Counted from the stretch's first letter, positions 22,083-35,168 are shown. The stretch: 64,000 nt of DNA from Elmis aenea (GCA_947652605.1 OX393576.1:18750575-18814574), one strand, 5' to 3'. Numbers and translations are program-made. Notes: generated from the sequence alone by a model not told the origin.

Positions 22083-24039
22083 TACAGTATATTAGGTATT
22101 AGACAAATTCATTGGTAATTAAAATGTAATAGTGACCGTAACAATTAATTCCGCTTTGTTCTGAACAAAAACCTATTGCCTAAAGTTCAGTAGGGTTCCA
22201 GAGAAGAGTATGTTTCATCATGATAATACTGCAACTTTAACTTTACATACATACATGCATAATAGATCATCTACTGTTCTCACCCGACTTGACAAGGTGT
22301 AACTTTTGGTTATTTCTTGGATTTAAAAAAAATTATGTGGGGAAAATTTCTTTCTGTGGATGAGAGTTATACTGCTGTTTTCTATTATTTTGCATGCATT
22401 CTGAGAGAAGACTGGTTGGAAGATTTTAAGTAGTGAAAATTATTACGGTAAACTGTGTTGTTGGAGAGAATTACCTCAAAGATATACAAAATATGAATCT
22501 AGAAAATATGATTTGTGTTTTTATTCTTAACAAATTCAACTTGACCCCTCGTACCTACACAACAACTTTTGTTTTAGAAGTTGATACAGTGTTCACATCG
22601 CATGTGTTCTTTATTGTTAGATTTAGATGTTGTGTTCCCTTTCCAGACATAAACTTAATCTAGTCTCATCCTTTAGCCAATCTTGGTTTGCTTTCTCCTA
22701 TCCAATCAGCTATCTTTTTGTGCTGATGATCCCGTTAGTTCTTTTACGTCCCGTCTCGTCATTGATAACGCTCCGGTGTTCAGCGAGCGTTCGCTTATCG
22801 TGCAGCCGTTCTCTGTTTATAAATTAAATCATTGAACTGTGATACTAAGCAAACTCGCAGAGCTCCTTTTAGAGTCTCTGGAACGAGATCATGCATTTTC
22901 ATTAATCGCGGTTGTTGTGCTGTAATTCAATTTGTGTTTAGCAAAGAAGTAGTCATCCAGAGTAATTATTGTTTATTGCTTCTTACTCAAGTTGTAAGGA
23001 GCTTGGGAATTGCGAAGTGAGTGGTTTTTGGCAAAGTAAAACTTATTGGAAGCTATATACGCCTTGTTAGCAACTTCTGCTGAGAAAGTCGTCGTCGTCA
23101 TGTTATAAGCACAAACTTGGAACCGTATATCCAGAACCATAAATCTTTATAACTTTAGATCTTTCGATTTACTTTTATATTACACTTTGGCTTTATATTA
23201 ATACACGGGATTGGGCCTACCACACGCGGATATAAACACGATGTACCCGAACATTCTGTAACTTATTATAAATCTAAAAATTTGCCAAGAATTTAATATT
23301 TAATTTACTGACATAATTTGAACTTTTTGTAATCTTGTAAGCCAAATTTTTGCTCATTATCAGAACAAAAACCTTTTTAGTAATATTAAAATGTATGCCG
23401 AAATTATTGACCTCCAATCACCATAAAACAAAAAATTTAATATCTATAATTTAATCAGTTCTCAGGTCTTATCTAGCTGGCACAATGTGATTCTAAAGTG
23501 AGTATCGAGTTTGGTGCAATCACAGGTATTTAAATAAATTGTTATATTGACAGAATAGTACCTATGTCTATTGTTATTTATATTTATTTGTATTCAATAC
23601 ACGATTCTTATTAGGAGTAGGTACATTTTACTTTTGCCGACTATCTAATACATAGACACAGGAATACACACAATGTATAAAGCTATTTGGTGGCCCCACC
23701 AGTTTGGTGTTTTTATTTTCATAGATAGCTTGATAAGTGATGGGTATACGATTTATCTTGATTTTGTGGCTTATTTATAAAAATAGATATAGCAAGTAAT
23801 ATGTCATTTAAAAGAGAAAAAAAAGCACATTTAACTATTTCATAGCCAACTTCGCGGCCCATAAGAAAAAATTAAATTAGAGGTAATATCTCGAAAATGA
23901 TAGGTGTTACAAAAATCTAAAATAATGGTTACATTTTACAAAAAAAGTACCGTAAGAAGGTACAAATAAAACTGTTCTGATGATTAAGACAAAAAAGTTA
24001 TGAGAGAAAAAATAAATTCGACATTTTCATATTTTTGCT
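22083..24039. other. Gene-free interval with a more complex segment at 22660-23020
   Basis: 22433-23020 has three consecutive short plus-strand frames of 62 to 76 codons without recognised domains. 22660-23020 is less A+T-rich, with ctgtttataaattaa at 22812 as a possible TATA-like element. It could be a promoter or first exon, or a solo LTR; neither could be established. The remainder shows nothing. Confidence 0.3.
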
Positions 24040-24193
24040 AAAACATCTGAAGCACGAGAAATTTTGTACTTTTAAAAAATGATTGTGACTCCTCCCATAC
24101 TAAGGAATAATTAATCCAATTCAAACAAACCTGTATCTCTTATAATAAGCGAGATTCTCATGCTGAAAATGTAATCTGGGACACCCTGTATAA
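24040..24193. mobile_element. Right end of a TACAGGGTGTCCC-type MITE relic
   Basis: Ends in ctgggacaccctgta. Upstream gtatctcttataataagcgagattctca matches the phrase found near the termini of relatives at 14930 and 58945. No left partner was identified. 24194-24783 shows nothing. Confidence 0.5.
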
Positions 24194-24783
24194 TAGAACT
24201 ATAATACTAAAAAATCGTATTGCCGCGTTGAAATTACAAAAATAACTGCAAACGCCACAAATCGTTTTTTAAAGAAGGTAACTAATATTACGGAAAACAA
24301 CAGGAGTTCATATTTTTTTAAATTTGTCAATTTTTACGTAAAGGAAATAAAACGTACATACAATAAATTTTATCAAAATTTATTACCTAGAATTGAAAAT
24401 TTTAATTACCTACATAAAATATCTTTATTACATTTTTATTACTTGTTTATTTGCGGTACTTTGACAATATCTGCGAATTTTTATTGAAATTAATTGGAGT
24501 TAACGTTCAAAAATGTGATTATGAGGTTTCATGTATCCAGACTCGGGTCAAATGGTCCTGTTGTACCCCGATTATCTGGGTGTAGATATATTACTTAGTC
24601 CGCGGCAAACAATGCACAGACTAATGTTCATCTTATTATAGTAATCTAGTATTATACCTTTAGATAATTACAGTCTGGGCTTTACGGCCACTTAAAGCTC
24701 TTAGTTGTGTTTAGAGAGTAATTTTCATATCCCGCTAATCTCATAAACTGTGATATTATATTGCGCATTGTTACTCATTAAGG

Positions 24784-25058
24784 CAGTGGTTTCCAACCTG
24801 TGGGGCGCGCCCCCCAGTGGGGCGCGAGACTATTACAAGGGGGGCGCGCAGCTGTTACCAAAATATCATTTTTGAATACAAACAAACAATAAGAACTTTA
24901 TTTTTACAGAATATGGTATATTGTTTTGTATAGCCAATTAAATAATTATTATATTAGAACAGTATTTATGAAATTAGATTGAAACGAAAAGTGAGGGGGG
25001 CGCAAATTTTTTTTTATGAAAAAGGGGGGCGGAGGTAAGAAAAGGTTGGAAACCACTG
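24784..25058. mobile_element. hAT MITE, 275 bp
   Basis: Ends CAGTGGTTTCCAACCTGTGG / AAGGTTGGAAACCACTG with an exact 8-bp duplication CATTAAGG (24776-24783, 25059-25066). Subterminal ggggcgcgcc tracts; A+T-rich centre. The CAGTGGTTNNCAA end is classic for hAT. Non-coding. A lone end of a related element lies at 41937-41977. Confidence 0.93.
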
Positions 25059-25382
25059 CATTAAGGTATAAATTATAGCATTCTATATAGGTATACATAA
25101 TGTTTATTGAGATAAAATTATAGGTCACAACAGATTGCATGTTTAATATATTGGTGTATGGTGAAAACAAAACAAAAACAACAAAGAAATTCGCGCAACA
25201 GCATCAACAGGCCAACTATATGAAAAAAAAACAATAAAAAGAACAGATACGTAGCAAAATTAGAGAGAACAAGCATAAGTTACAGCAGGAAATCCGTGTA
25301 TAGATCATATTACATTACAATTAATTAAGAAAAAATGGCAAAGAGCGGAGCTGTTTACCTGACATTTATAGATTTAATTAAA

Positions 25383-25848
25383 AGGTTTGTTCCAACAAAC
25401 CGTTTAAAACCAATCCCTGCATCAACGCATGAACTGGTTTATTCGCATGCGTGAACTATGTACTAATAAATGTATTACCCAGTATTAGCCGTTGTTGGAA
25501 CGCTTTTACGACTGGCCCAACTGTAAATGACATTTGCGTCTATTCATAGAAATGTACGCATCGCTAGGGTAAACACCTTAAGAATCAATCTAGCACTAAA
25601 TGGGATTTGAAGAGCGATGCATAGCTACCCGTTAGTAATGAACAGCGCATGCGTCTAAAAATCCCGGCAACAATTCGTCCTCCAGTTCTGATCGTCCGCA
25701 AACTCGTTTATGTATTATTTTTAGAGTTGATGGAACGGATTACTGACCGTCCGGTGAACTATCAGAGACTGTGATGGAACTCGATATTGATACTGCGCAC
25801 ACTCGTGACCGTTTACTGAATCGTCCAAGTAGTTGATGGAACAAACCT
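25383..25848. mobile_element. MITE family U, copy U1
   Basis: Imperfect terminal repeats AGGTTTGTTCCAACAA / TTGATGGAACAAACCT. It aligns over its length with 31817-32284, including ctgtgatggaactcgatatt-like and gaacagcgcatgcgt-like blocks. Both are about 470 bp and non-coding. No target duplication is recognised, so the superfamily is open. 25059-25382 otherwise shows nothing. Confidence 0.65.
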
Positions 25849-26244
25849 AAAATACTATGACTCAGTCCTCAGAATAAAGCTAAATATAGCTATGAGAAAT
25901 ATTGATTACCAGAAGAGATCATAAAAACAGTAATCTGTAAAAATAACATAAAGTATCAGTTGCAGTAGGAAACACACTCAAAAAATCTTTTAAAACATAA
26001 AAATTTCTACAATTTTTGTGGAGCCGTAGAATTATGCAAATAGACAAGAGTTATCAATGAAGGAATTAAAAGAAATTTGACGTAGAAAAAGTTACAGTTG
26101 TTCATGCTACAGTCTTTGTTTCCGGGTTTGAAATGCGTCTTTTTTGGTTTCGTGACGTTCCGACCGTACTGTGTTGGTCTTTTTCAAAACGTGTATTGAA
26201 GGATTAAGACTGAACTGGTATGACATGTTGGAAGAACTGGTAGA

Positions 26245-26440
26245 TGGATAGCACACGTCACCGAACGGAGTCCTAAAGGCAGAAGAAAAACATACAGTTC
26301 CCGAGGATCATGGAGAGAGGAAGTACACGATGCAACGAAAAATGAGGTTCACAGGACGAGGAATGGCAACACCAATACAGAAGAAGACAGTGGTTGGAGA
26401 AGGAAGACAGTGACAACTGTAGAATCTTATCAGCTTATCA
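26245..26440 (+). pseudogene. Non-LTR retrotransposon C-terminal remnant
   Basis: The plus strand reads RWIAHVTERSPKGRRKT, then RGSWREEVHDATKN and a Trp-rich basic end (WRRKTVTTVES). This is the (K)RWxGHVxRxxxxRxPRK...W.eev tail found at the C-terminus of many insect LINE polyproteins. The block is frameshifted near the end and has no reverse transcriptase domain upstream, so it is a 5'-truncated dead copy. 25849-26244 shows nothing else. Confidence 0.6.
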
Positions 26441-26610
26441 TACGTTATATCCTAAATACTCGTATATAGAAAAACAAAACTATTTAAAATAAGGTAAAAT
26501 AAAGTGTGCGGTTAATTGTTATTAAAAAAAAAAACAGTCGAACAATGCTACACTGTAGGTGGCGAAGGACGCAGTATTATAGTGTGTAAATATAAATAAA
26601 CAAGATGGTT

Positions 26611-27130
26611 TACCCGGCGTTGCACGGGCGATTACAATTTTAATTACTGTTTTAACTTGAATAAGCCCAATAATTCCAAATCATACACAAATGACATACT
26701 CTGATCAATCATCTTTTCATTTTCATATAATTCATTAAAAAATAACTATTTATTGCTTAAAAATTGAATAATAACTCAAATTTATTTTCTTTCGTCTTGT
26801 TTCAATTAAAAATGTACTAATAAAAATAATACTTTAGGTACATTTATTGCTAATTGTATACAATACAATCTTTACTTGTGAAATACACCGCGCCGTATCG
26901 TGTTATGACCAGCTATTTGCCGACGTAAGATCGAATCCCGTCCAAGTAATTATTTTTTTTTAATTGGTAATATGTGCTTGTACTTAAAGTTTGGCGTTAG
27001 ATCTGCAAGGTCCTAAATAGTAACTGTGCAAAATTTGGTCCCGATCGGTCAACGGACCTAGGATTGTATAGCGAACAAACAAACAAACAAACAAACACAC
27101 AAACAAGCTCTTTTATATATATATATAGAT
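26611..27130 (+). mobile_element. Short interspersed repeat R1 ending in (AT)n
   Basis: Begins tacccggcgttgcacgggcg and ends with aacaaacaaacaaac (27078-27110) followed by cttttatatatatatatagat. The 3' block (ggtcctaaat ... ggtcccgatcggtcaacgg ... tagcgaacaaac) is shared with 63060-63349. A sequence gatcgaatccc at about 26929 resembles a Pol III B box, but no A box is convincing. Probably a SINE or LINE 3' end; not certain. Confidence 0.65.
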
Positions 27131-28779
27131 AATTAAGTAGGTACTTACTACTTACTAACTATTTCGCCTCTACAATCTCTACATTATTGTATTTCGCAAT
27201 TTTGAGGTATAGTTTTATGATTTTCTACACATCACAGCCAGCCTTTAAAGACACAAACTGATTGAAACATTATGTAAAGTAGGCAATTGGCACATAAAAA
27301 ATTCAAAAACCATTCTGTTAAAAAAGTTACTGTGTGGATATAAGTATAGTTTTATTACTTTTAACAAACAAACATTTACTCTTTAAAGGTGGTTTTAAGC
27401 ATTTGGAAATTTGTCTCTAAGGACCCTCAAAATAAGCCGTCATGATAATAAACATTAAAAGTAGGATTTGAAAACTCAAAAATTAAAGTCTAGTTTATAA
27501 TTGGATAATACATAATTATTATTTACAAAATGCATCAAATAAAATAGCAAAAGTAAATTTTATCGTATTTAGATCTTATTTTGAATTCACATTTTGTCTT
27601 GTATAAAACATCAATTTTTAAAACGAAATGATCAACATCTTTGGCAACTTTTTTTCCTGCCTGCAAAATAAAAAGTTGTTGTATAACGTATAAACTTGGT
27701 ACTGGACCGTTCGTTCATTAGCGCCTTAATAAGGTAGCTAATTAAAATTAATAACCAATACACTTCATTCCTATTAATATCAATAAGAAGTTAAATATTT
27801 TCAATAATTATTTACTTCTCGCAAAGAACAGATTAGAAAGAAGTTCGTTAAAGTATAATGAGCAAATTTTCGAGCAACAATTAAGCTATATTTAAGTCCC
27901 TTAGATATGCAGTGAGACACGATAAATTTCAGAAATTGCACCATTAAAATTCTCATTATTTTCTGTTGTAATTATTATATCCTCTACAGCGAAAATAAGA
28001 GAAGTTTTTCTCGCGCTACGGCTCGAGCGATGGCGGCTTGTTACAGATCAAAAACATTTCGATATTCGAGTTTAATGTATTTGTATGAAGTGCTAGTGCT
28101 ACCCGGCTTGTTATCGGCGCCTGTTGATGGGACTTAGCTGCCGCAAGCGGCTTGGGGTTAATAAAGATCATCCCGGCTATCGCGTCCCAAGGGTCGTACC
28201 TCACACAGAGCATGCCATTTCCTGGCATTATCTAACGAGCCCACATGTACGTTTAAGCGTTCCAATGTGCCAATGTCTACGCATTTGCATTAATAATGAT
28301 GAAGATGGCACACCTCGATAACATGGTTATTGATCATTTATATTCAATAATCATCCCTAACAATCATGCATATTTCACTGGACAGCTCTCTTCGATAACA
28401 AAACTTTTGTACGAAGTTTTTTATTTTTTTATGAAATGTACGTGGATGTGTGTGGCATATAAAACGACGTGTAGATGTAAACACGTATGTACACGTTTAG
28501 TCGAAGCGAACACGCGTGTATACGCTGATATGGACGCGTAATTCTTGGCTACTCAAAGTATAGGTCCCGGCTCAGGAAAGACAGCGAAGGCGATCAGTTG
28601 CCAGTTTTATTGAATATCAAATACACAAATAGAGAAAGTTAACAGAAACATTAACGGGTGGAACACCGATTTTCCGGCAACTAATGCTCTGGCACCTTCT
28701 TTAGTCCGGACAAAATTACGAGAAGGAATTTGGAATTCCCGCGGTCATCAGACTAGTTTACTGGGTTTTCAATACGTTT
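27131..28779. other. Gene-free interval; complex sequence at 28010-28760
   Basis: 28010-28760 is visibly less A+T-rich and free of repeats recognised here. Overlapping frames on both strands (28016-28228 minus, 28124-28321 and 28296-28541 plus) look like shadows of composition, not genes: no conserved domain and no splice-flanked exon was found. It may be conserved non-coding or an unrecognised exon. 27131-28009 shows nothing. Confidence 0.35.
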
Positions 28780-28985
28780 ACAGCAATTCTCTTCAGCAAT
28801 AATATGCTTAATCAATCGTTCTTTCGACTTTTTAAAAGCTTCTAACCAATCTTGTTTTGGAATACTTGCAAAATAATCGTCAACAACTGTATATCAATTT
28901 CCTTGGACAAGAACTTTCAACCTCGTTAATTTTTAAACAATAACCAACAGTCGCACATCGTCAGGTCATGTGAGTACAGTCAATG
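28780..28985 (-). pseudogene. mariner-type transposase, C-terminal fragment
   Basis: The minus strand reads TVVDDYFASIPKQDWLEAF followed by KKSKERLIKHIIAEENCCK. This is the tail block (E..YFa.lpk..w..gi..l..R...CI...G.Y) of mariner transposases. It aligns at the DNA level with 5130-5290 (ctaaccaatct, gcaaaataatcgt, cagtcgcacat). Truncated at both ends; no catalytic residues are left except possibly the decayed third-Asp region near 28960. Confidence 0.65.
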
Positions 28986-29942
28986 CGTCCTGCCTCTTTT
29001 CTTTTTAAATTTGTTGCTCCCCATTCTTTCTAATTTTTTAACTTTAATATTAATATGATCATTTTAATTTCTCTTGCATATATTTAAATAAAAATAAATA
29101 TCACCGTTTAAAGAGTGACAGGATATATTAGCAAGGGTCAAAATTAAACAATGGAAGTCTTTTATTTTTTTATTCCAAGGCAACGTTGATTTTTATATTA
29201 GATTTCGCAATTTTTTAAGTTATTTCGCCTATTTTTGAAAATAAACTCAAAATATATTATTGCAAAGAAAAAAAATCTTTATATCTATGCCATCCTTTTC
29301 TACGACTGCCATTAAAAAAAGAAAACTAATTTTGTCAAATATCTCGCACTGTAATTTATAAATAACAATTTGACTATCGCCATTTTATAGCAAACAAAAT
29401 CTATTAACATTTTTTCCTTTGCCATTTTTGTGTATTAGCAATGATAAGCGAGATATTTGAGTTTAAAAATGTTGATCGATTTTGTTTTTTTTGTTATATC
29501 ACGCAAGCCATGGAATTTTTAAACAAAACAAGGTCTTGTTTTAAATACAGTTCGAATAGCTAACTTTTGTCCCATTTAACCAAGCTTGTATTTTAATTAT
29601 TTCCTGAGATAGTGATAGTGCCACATGGAAAAGTGAAACTCTGTATATATTTTTAATTATTATCCATTTTATTTCAGTAGGGATTCTTAGCTTGGGTTAC
29701 AACTTTATTTAAATAATAAAAATTACTTTGATTTATAGATATGAAAACACACCGCGTTCTTTATTTATATTCTTAAGTTCTTAGTGCGGTATTCAACACA
29801 AAAAGTACAAGAAATAAAAAAAAAAAAAACACACTTGTTTTACATTGCTAACAATGGCAAGCTTTCAGATTGAAATTTGTATTGTTCAGAGATCTGTTTT
29901 GGAAATACATGAGCCAGCCACCAACCACAGCCGTTAAATTTA
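28986..29942. other. Gene-free interval with a relic inverted repeat
   Basis: An inverted pair gtcaaatatctcgc / gcgagatatttgag lies at 29334-29462 and catttaaccaagcttgtat at about 29574, matching the end style of foldback G. No coding signal. Confidence 0.45.
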
Positions 29943-30080
29943 GAAGATTTGAATCCTTTGAATAATTCAGTATGGAACGAATTGCGAGGGTTTGGCTATA
30001 GGAAGTAAAGATGCTACTCTGCTATTCTAGGCGAGATAAAGAAAACAATTTGGCCATTAGATCATCCACAAAAACTTTAC
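29943..30080 (+). pseudogene. Tc1-like transposase fragment
   Basis: The plus strand reads EDLNPLNNSVWNELRGFGYRK, then after a stop AILGEIKKTIWPLDHP. The PDLNPLD.S.WNELK motif carries the third catalytic acid of IS630/Tc1 transposases; here the usual Asp of NPLD is Asn. Short, stop-containing and without flanking terminal repeats: an old remnant. Confidence 0.55.
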
Positions 30081-31816
30081 ACGGAACATTCTGTATAAAT
30101 AAATATTTGAAGGAAAATAATAAGTGCGAAATCATGAACAGTGTGGTATAAATATACATATCTATTAAAAAAATATTACATTGTTGTTTTCTTTGGCAGC
30201 TTATCTTATTGTCTCATTGGCTAAATGGTAATCTAATTAGATTTTGCACTTTACTCTTGATATAGTTTTGAACATACAGAATAAAATGATGGTCAAAAAA
30301 ATTTCAAAACAAATAAAATTAATTTAAGTAACGATTTGGGCGGCTAATTAGGGCGATAAATACAATGCAAACTAGTTTTCCAACAACAAAAGTTTGCCTT
30401 TAAATTGAATTATGTATGTATTTATTTATGTATGCATGCGAGTGTGTGTATGGTGAATGTGTAATTCCTTTTAGGTGTTCCGTAAGTTTAATTCATAAAA
30501 TTATGCTAATCAAGTTGTACCGAAATTCAGTAGGGATTTAAAGCCGATAGACTGACAGGAAAGGACAGATAACCAAAGCGCCGAAAACATCAGATGAGAA
30601 GGTCTGTAGCAAGGGGAAGATTGACATCTAAAGTAAACTTGACTGTTTCCATGTTTGTGTCACGTTGGTCCCTGTCTCGGGTAACAGTTCATCCATCGTC
30701 TATTGGCTGTTTACGTTACACTTTAATTAACAGAAAAGAACGGGAAAAAACGAGATAAATATCTGCAAGTTATACCGAATTTATGGTATTATGGAGTTAA
30801 TTTTACTAGCAGAATAATACGATTTTCTGTGATGGACAAAACCACAAAGTACAATATTATTTTTTTTTAAAGTATTTTTCATTGTTTGAGGTATAGTTTT
30901 GATAACCAGTTTTTCCGATCCATCTATATATCTATACTGTTAAACTACAGAAGACAATATTTTCCCGTAAAACAAAAGATCTGTAAACTTTCATTTACTT
31001 TAACAGATGATTCCCTATCGACACTAACTTACTAATGACCTAATTAACAACTGCAAAGCAAACTTTGTTTCAAAAACGAACAAAAGAGGTTTAAAGAAAC
31101 CAACAACAAAAGTTTTGGAGTACATGACGCGTACACATTTTATAAAGGGAGATAAAAACATGGTTAAAAATTCAAGTCCCAATTAAAAGTGAAATAGCAG
31201 GTTGTTTTCACGCAATCTACTTCTTGTAGGTGTTGGCACAAAGTGGTGATTTACTATCTCTGTTAAATTTAGTACCGATGGTATCCGCCACGATGTTGAA
31301 TAATCGTTGCGGTGGTAATAGGCGTTATTATACATCCGGTAGCCGTAAGTGGTAACACTCCATCTATCACTTTACTTACGGGGAGAAAGGGGATTCTTGA
31401 TTATGTACGAGTGTAACGATCGAAAGGGTAAATAGCTTTTATAATGTAACATATCCACTGGAAGAAACAATCGATTATTCGAAAAATGACATTTTATTTG
31501 GATATGTGAATTCGTTAACGTGTATGTTGGAAATGGAAGGTATTAAATAGTACAATTTTACAAATACATTTGTACAATATTTGACTATTATTAGTTAGAT
31601 CATAATTGCGAACCGAAACGGAACATAAACCAAAACAAATCCAGACCGACACGTTTTTGTACAGCGATTTGAAGCCGAACGATTAATACAGTACAGGTGA
31701 TTTTCACCGTTCCAAATATGTGAAACGGTTTAAGCCGGTAGTGTGTGCCTTCGCTTGTGTTTTGAATGTTGGTAGAGTAAAGTACCTGTTCGTTGATTTA
31801 CGTAGGTAGATACATA
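30081..31816. other. Gene-free interval, about 1.7 kb
   Basis: Mostly single-copy-looking. 30640-30760 and 31200-31440 are more complex than average, but carry no recognised domain, splice-bounded frame or transposon end. Confidence 0.4.
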
Positions 31817-32284
31817 AGGTTTGTCACAGCAATGTAATTTGTACTAATTCATGTACTCATACATGAACTGTTTTATGCACATGCTTCAACTGTGGTTAGG
31901 TTAGGTTAGTCCACAGTAATCCTCCAAGTTAGCCGCTGCCAAAACGCTTTAACAATATGCCTTACTGTAAAGATTTGTGTCTATTGGATTAATAAAAATT
32001 TAAGCATCGCAAGTGTAAAAGTTTTAAGAAAGCAGTACTAACACAACAATGGGACCACGTTAGTTGTGAACAGCGAATGCGTGTAAAAAACCAGCGATAG
32101 TTTTTGTCACCGTTCATGTACTGTTTTTGCCGTCCAGAAACTAGTTCATAAATTAATCCGATAACTGCTGGAACAGCCGACTAACCGTCCGATGAAGTGT
32201 CAGAGCCTGTGCTGAAACGCGATATCGATACTGCGTATACATTGATCGTTCATCGGATCGTCATATTCTTGCTGAAACAAACCT
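31817..32284. mobile_element. MITE family U, copy U2
   Basis: Ends AGGTTTGTCACAGCAA / TTGCTGAAACAAACCT. Same length and block order as 25383-25848, strongly diverged. A minus-strand frame (32200-32454) overlaps its right end and is not a gene. The small run ggttaggttaggtta at 31905 is three TTAGG units only. Confidence 0.6.
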
Positions 32285-32803
32285 GTTATTGTACTGAGTA
32301 ATTTTATAACTGTTGCTGGTTTTTTAAATTCTAGTGAGGAAAATTCTTTAATTCGCATTATAAAAAATCTGTTTGAACAATCGGCCAGAATATGATTACC
32401 ATTTCTCTTTAGATTGTATAATATATAAAAGTGATACAGGTCTAAAATACTCAAGACTACTTAACATTATTAAGTATAAACAAAAGTATTGATTTACTAA
32501 AAAAGCATTGAATATAAGTGATATTGCGAATCGCTACAAAAATGATTGCGTAAAACGAACAGGAAAATTATCCTGAATGGGAACCGATCCAATTATTTAA
32601 ACGGTTGGCAATCCTGCTCATCTCATTCATATTGTTTTTCAATTTCAATTACATAAAATCTTAGTTTGGCGCAGTACCGTTAATATATTTTTTCAAATTG
32701 TTTTAAATTTTTTTTCAACAGACGAACCTTTTTCAAATTTATTTTTTGGTGACGATAATTTGTTCGATTATCAGTGTCAGTATAATGTTATAGTCAACTA
32801 TTA

Positions 32804-33640
32804 TACAGCGTCATTCAAAAAATATCCAACAAATGGAAAAGTTTTTCAATGTTGATTTTTCAAAAATTTTCATTACCTGCTGATAAAAATTGGTGCATGG
32901 TCTAAAACTAACTTTAAGATAAAAAAAAGTTCAATAAAATCTCAGCAAATTTATAAATACTCGCAGCAGTAAAGTGCTCTTATTTTAACAGGCAAAAAAA
33001 GGTGTATTATAATTACCACATAAGACCAATCACGAAATTTGATAGTAAAATTCCAATTATTATTTTTTTTGTAATTTATTGCATACTTTTTGAATATTAA
33101 AATAACTAAAAAATTAAAATTGGAAATTTACAACAAAATTTTGCGATTAGTAGATATTATTTTGTAATTCTCAACAATTTTTTTTTATGAACTTTTGTTG
33201 TTACTCTTGAAATAAGGGCACTTTTGCGAATATTTCTAAATTTGCTAAAATCTAGCGTGCTATAATTTGTATTTAATTTTTTTTTCATCTTAAAAATGTT
33301 TTAGGCCATGCACCAAGTTTTATCACGAATAAAATTTTTTAGGAAATCGATTTTTTCCGATTTTCTATTAGTTGCATACTTTTTGAATGTTAAAATTACT
33401 AAAAAATAAAAATTGGAATTTTACTATAAAATTTCGTTATTAGTATTGGTTTGTATATCTTAACAAATTTTTCCTATGAACTTTTTTTGTACCTACCTGT
33501 TAAAATAAAAGCCCTTTGCTCTAGTGAAAATTTCTAAAATTGCTAAAATCTAGTGTGCTATAAATTTTTATTTAACTTTTTTTCTAAATCTTAAAATTAG
33601 TTTTAGACCATGCAGCAACTTTTATCAAGAATAACTTGTC
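32804..33640 (+). mobile_element. Family N element, copy N1, with internal duplication
   Basis: Left end tacagcgtcattcaaaaaat. Two diverged direct units of about 290 bp start at ttgcatactttttgaat (33080 and 33372) and run through gctaaaatctagtgtgctat. The unit also occurs at 50095-50431. The expected right terminus (tgaatgaccctgta, seen at 52420) is missing. 32285-32803 shows nothing. Confidence 0.65.
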
Positions 33641-35168
33641 TATTTAGTAGGCTACACGATTATTTTGCACTATTAATCGAGAAAAAAATCCTTTGATTTT
33701 AAAACTTTGGAGCCTTTTACACCAACTATGATTCTTTTTTAAATGTAAGTCATGCAAAGCAATATTTGTCTTCTCTATTTGACGTTAAACATGATTCGTA
33801 TAATTAAATTTATACTCACAATACGAAATCTAGCAACAGGCCATATTAGATACCTACATAAAAAAAAACATACGTCAAACGTCTTTAAAAGAATTTCTAT
33901 TGCCTTAAATTAAATCTTAAATGCTTCAGAATCTGAAGTCAAAAGTTTGTATTGAATGAAAAGAATTTGCCATAGAAACAGTTCGTTGAAAACAATTTTG
34001 TTTATTTCGAGATGCTGTTTACGTAGGTGTACAATAACAAGGAATACCCAACATATCGTTATAATGACAAATATCTCTTTGATTTCCAAAAGGCAAAAAA
34101 AAAACAAACCTTACCCATTGTTGAACTTGAATAAAATCTGGGTCTCAAATATAAAATTTTAATGAATTTAAGTAGCTTAAAATTACTTCAAGGTCAGGTT
34201 AAAGATCGGTTTAAGTTTTTTTTTTAAGTAAACAAACTGTAATTATGATCCTAGAAGTCATATTGATTACACTGACCGGTTATTATTAATACTAACCGGA
34301 TTTATCACATGAACCGTAACATATACATAATTCTAATTTTTTTCCAATACTAACAAATTCGTCAACAAAAACGCAAGGCCATCAAAAAACTAAAATGTAC
34401 AAGAGCCTTTAAGGTTAATCAAACGTTCAGCCAAACTATATAAAATTTTATCATACCAATAAAAACGTAGTTTGTACGAATCTTATTGCGAAAGTTTTAT
34501 TAAAAGTTACAAAAACAGAATTTATAAAGCATTTGAAGTACCACTTGCTTCGGTAAGAATTTGAAGTAAATTTTATTAAGTATGTTAGTATAGTTTTATA
34601 CGTGCAGTTAAATAAAACAAAATTATATTGTCGAGGATGTTATCAAATGAAATGGTTAACCATCTAAGAAGGGCATAGCTAAATGCTTGGGAAATGTTGA
34701 AACATGTGGTGCTGGACAAACGTTTTTCAACAATCAAAGATGAACTAAGAAATCTTAAAATAACAATTCAATGAACATGATTTATTGGCGTGAATTTAAA
34801 ACATTGAGGTTATGAGAAGCCGAATTGGGATCTTGTTCCAAACTAAATCGAATATGCAACTATGCATTTATAACGCTCGGTGCTTCGATTCCATTAGTAA
34901 AAGAAGTAACTGACAACAAATTACATTTGATAGCTTGTTTATGAAGGAAAGGAGTTACTTCATTAAAAACATGACAGATTTGATACACTGTGGGCGCAGA
35001 GAGTCCATTAATCACGGCATTCAAAAACAAGTGTTAAGCTCCCAAACAAGAAAATAAATTAACGTGTTAGAACAACGTAATTATTTCTTTGTCTTTTCGA
35101 AATATCTTATTTTCACACTGCAATCGATAAACAAACCATGCAATCACAAACAGGACCACACTGTCGTA
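33641..35168. other. Gene-free interval, about 1.5 kb
   Basis: Overlapping frames on opposite strands at 33910-34162 have no recognisable domain. 34640-35040 has some coding-like texture on the minus strand but no motif I can name. Confidence 0.35.

Noticed and set aside
27078..27127. AAAC and AT microsatellites as independent features
   Set aside because: They are the tail of short interspersed repeat R1, also present at the end of R2.
28016..28541. Coding exon in the complex segment near 28 kb
   Set aside because: Frames occur on both strands, none has a recognisable domain or good splice boundaries.
31905..31920. GGTTAGGTTAGGTTA, insect telomere-type repeat
   Set aside because: Only three units, in the middle of MITE U2; no array.
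34640..35040. Transposase-like reading on the minus strand
   Set aside because: No motif could be named; resemblance was only in texture.
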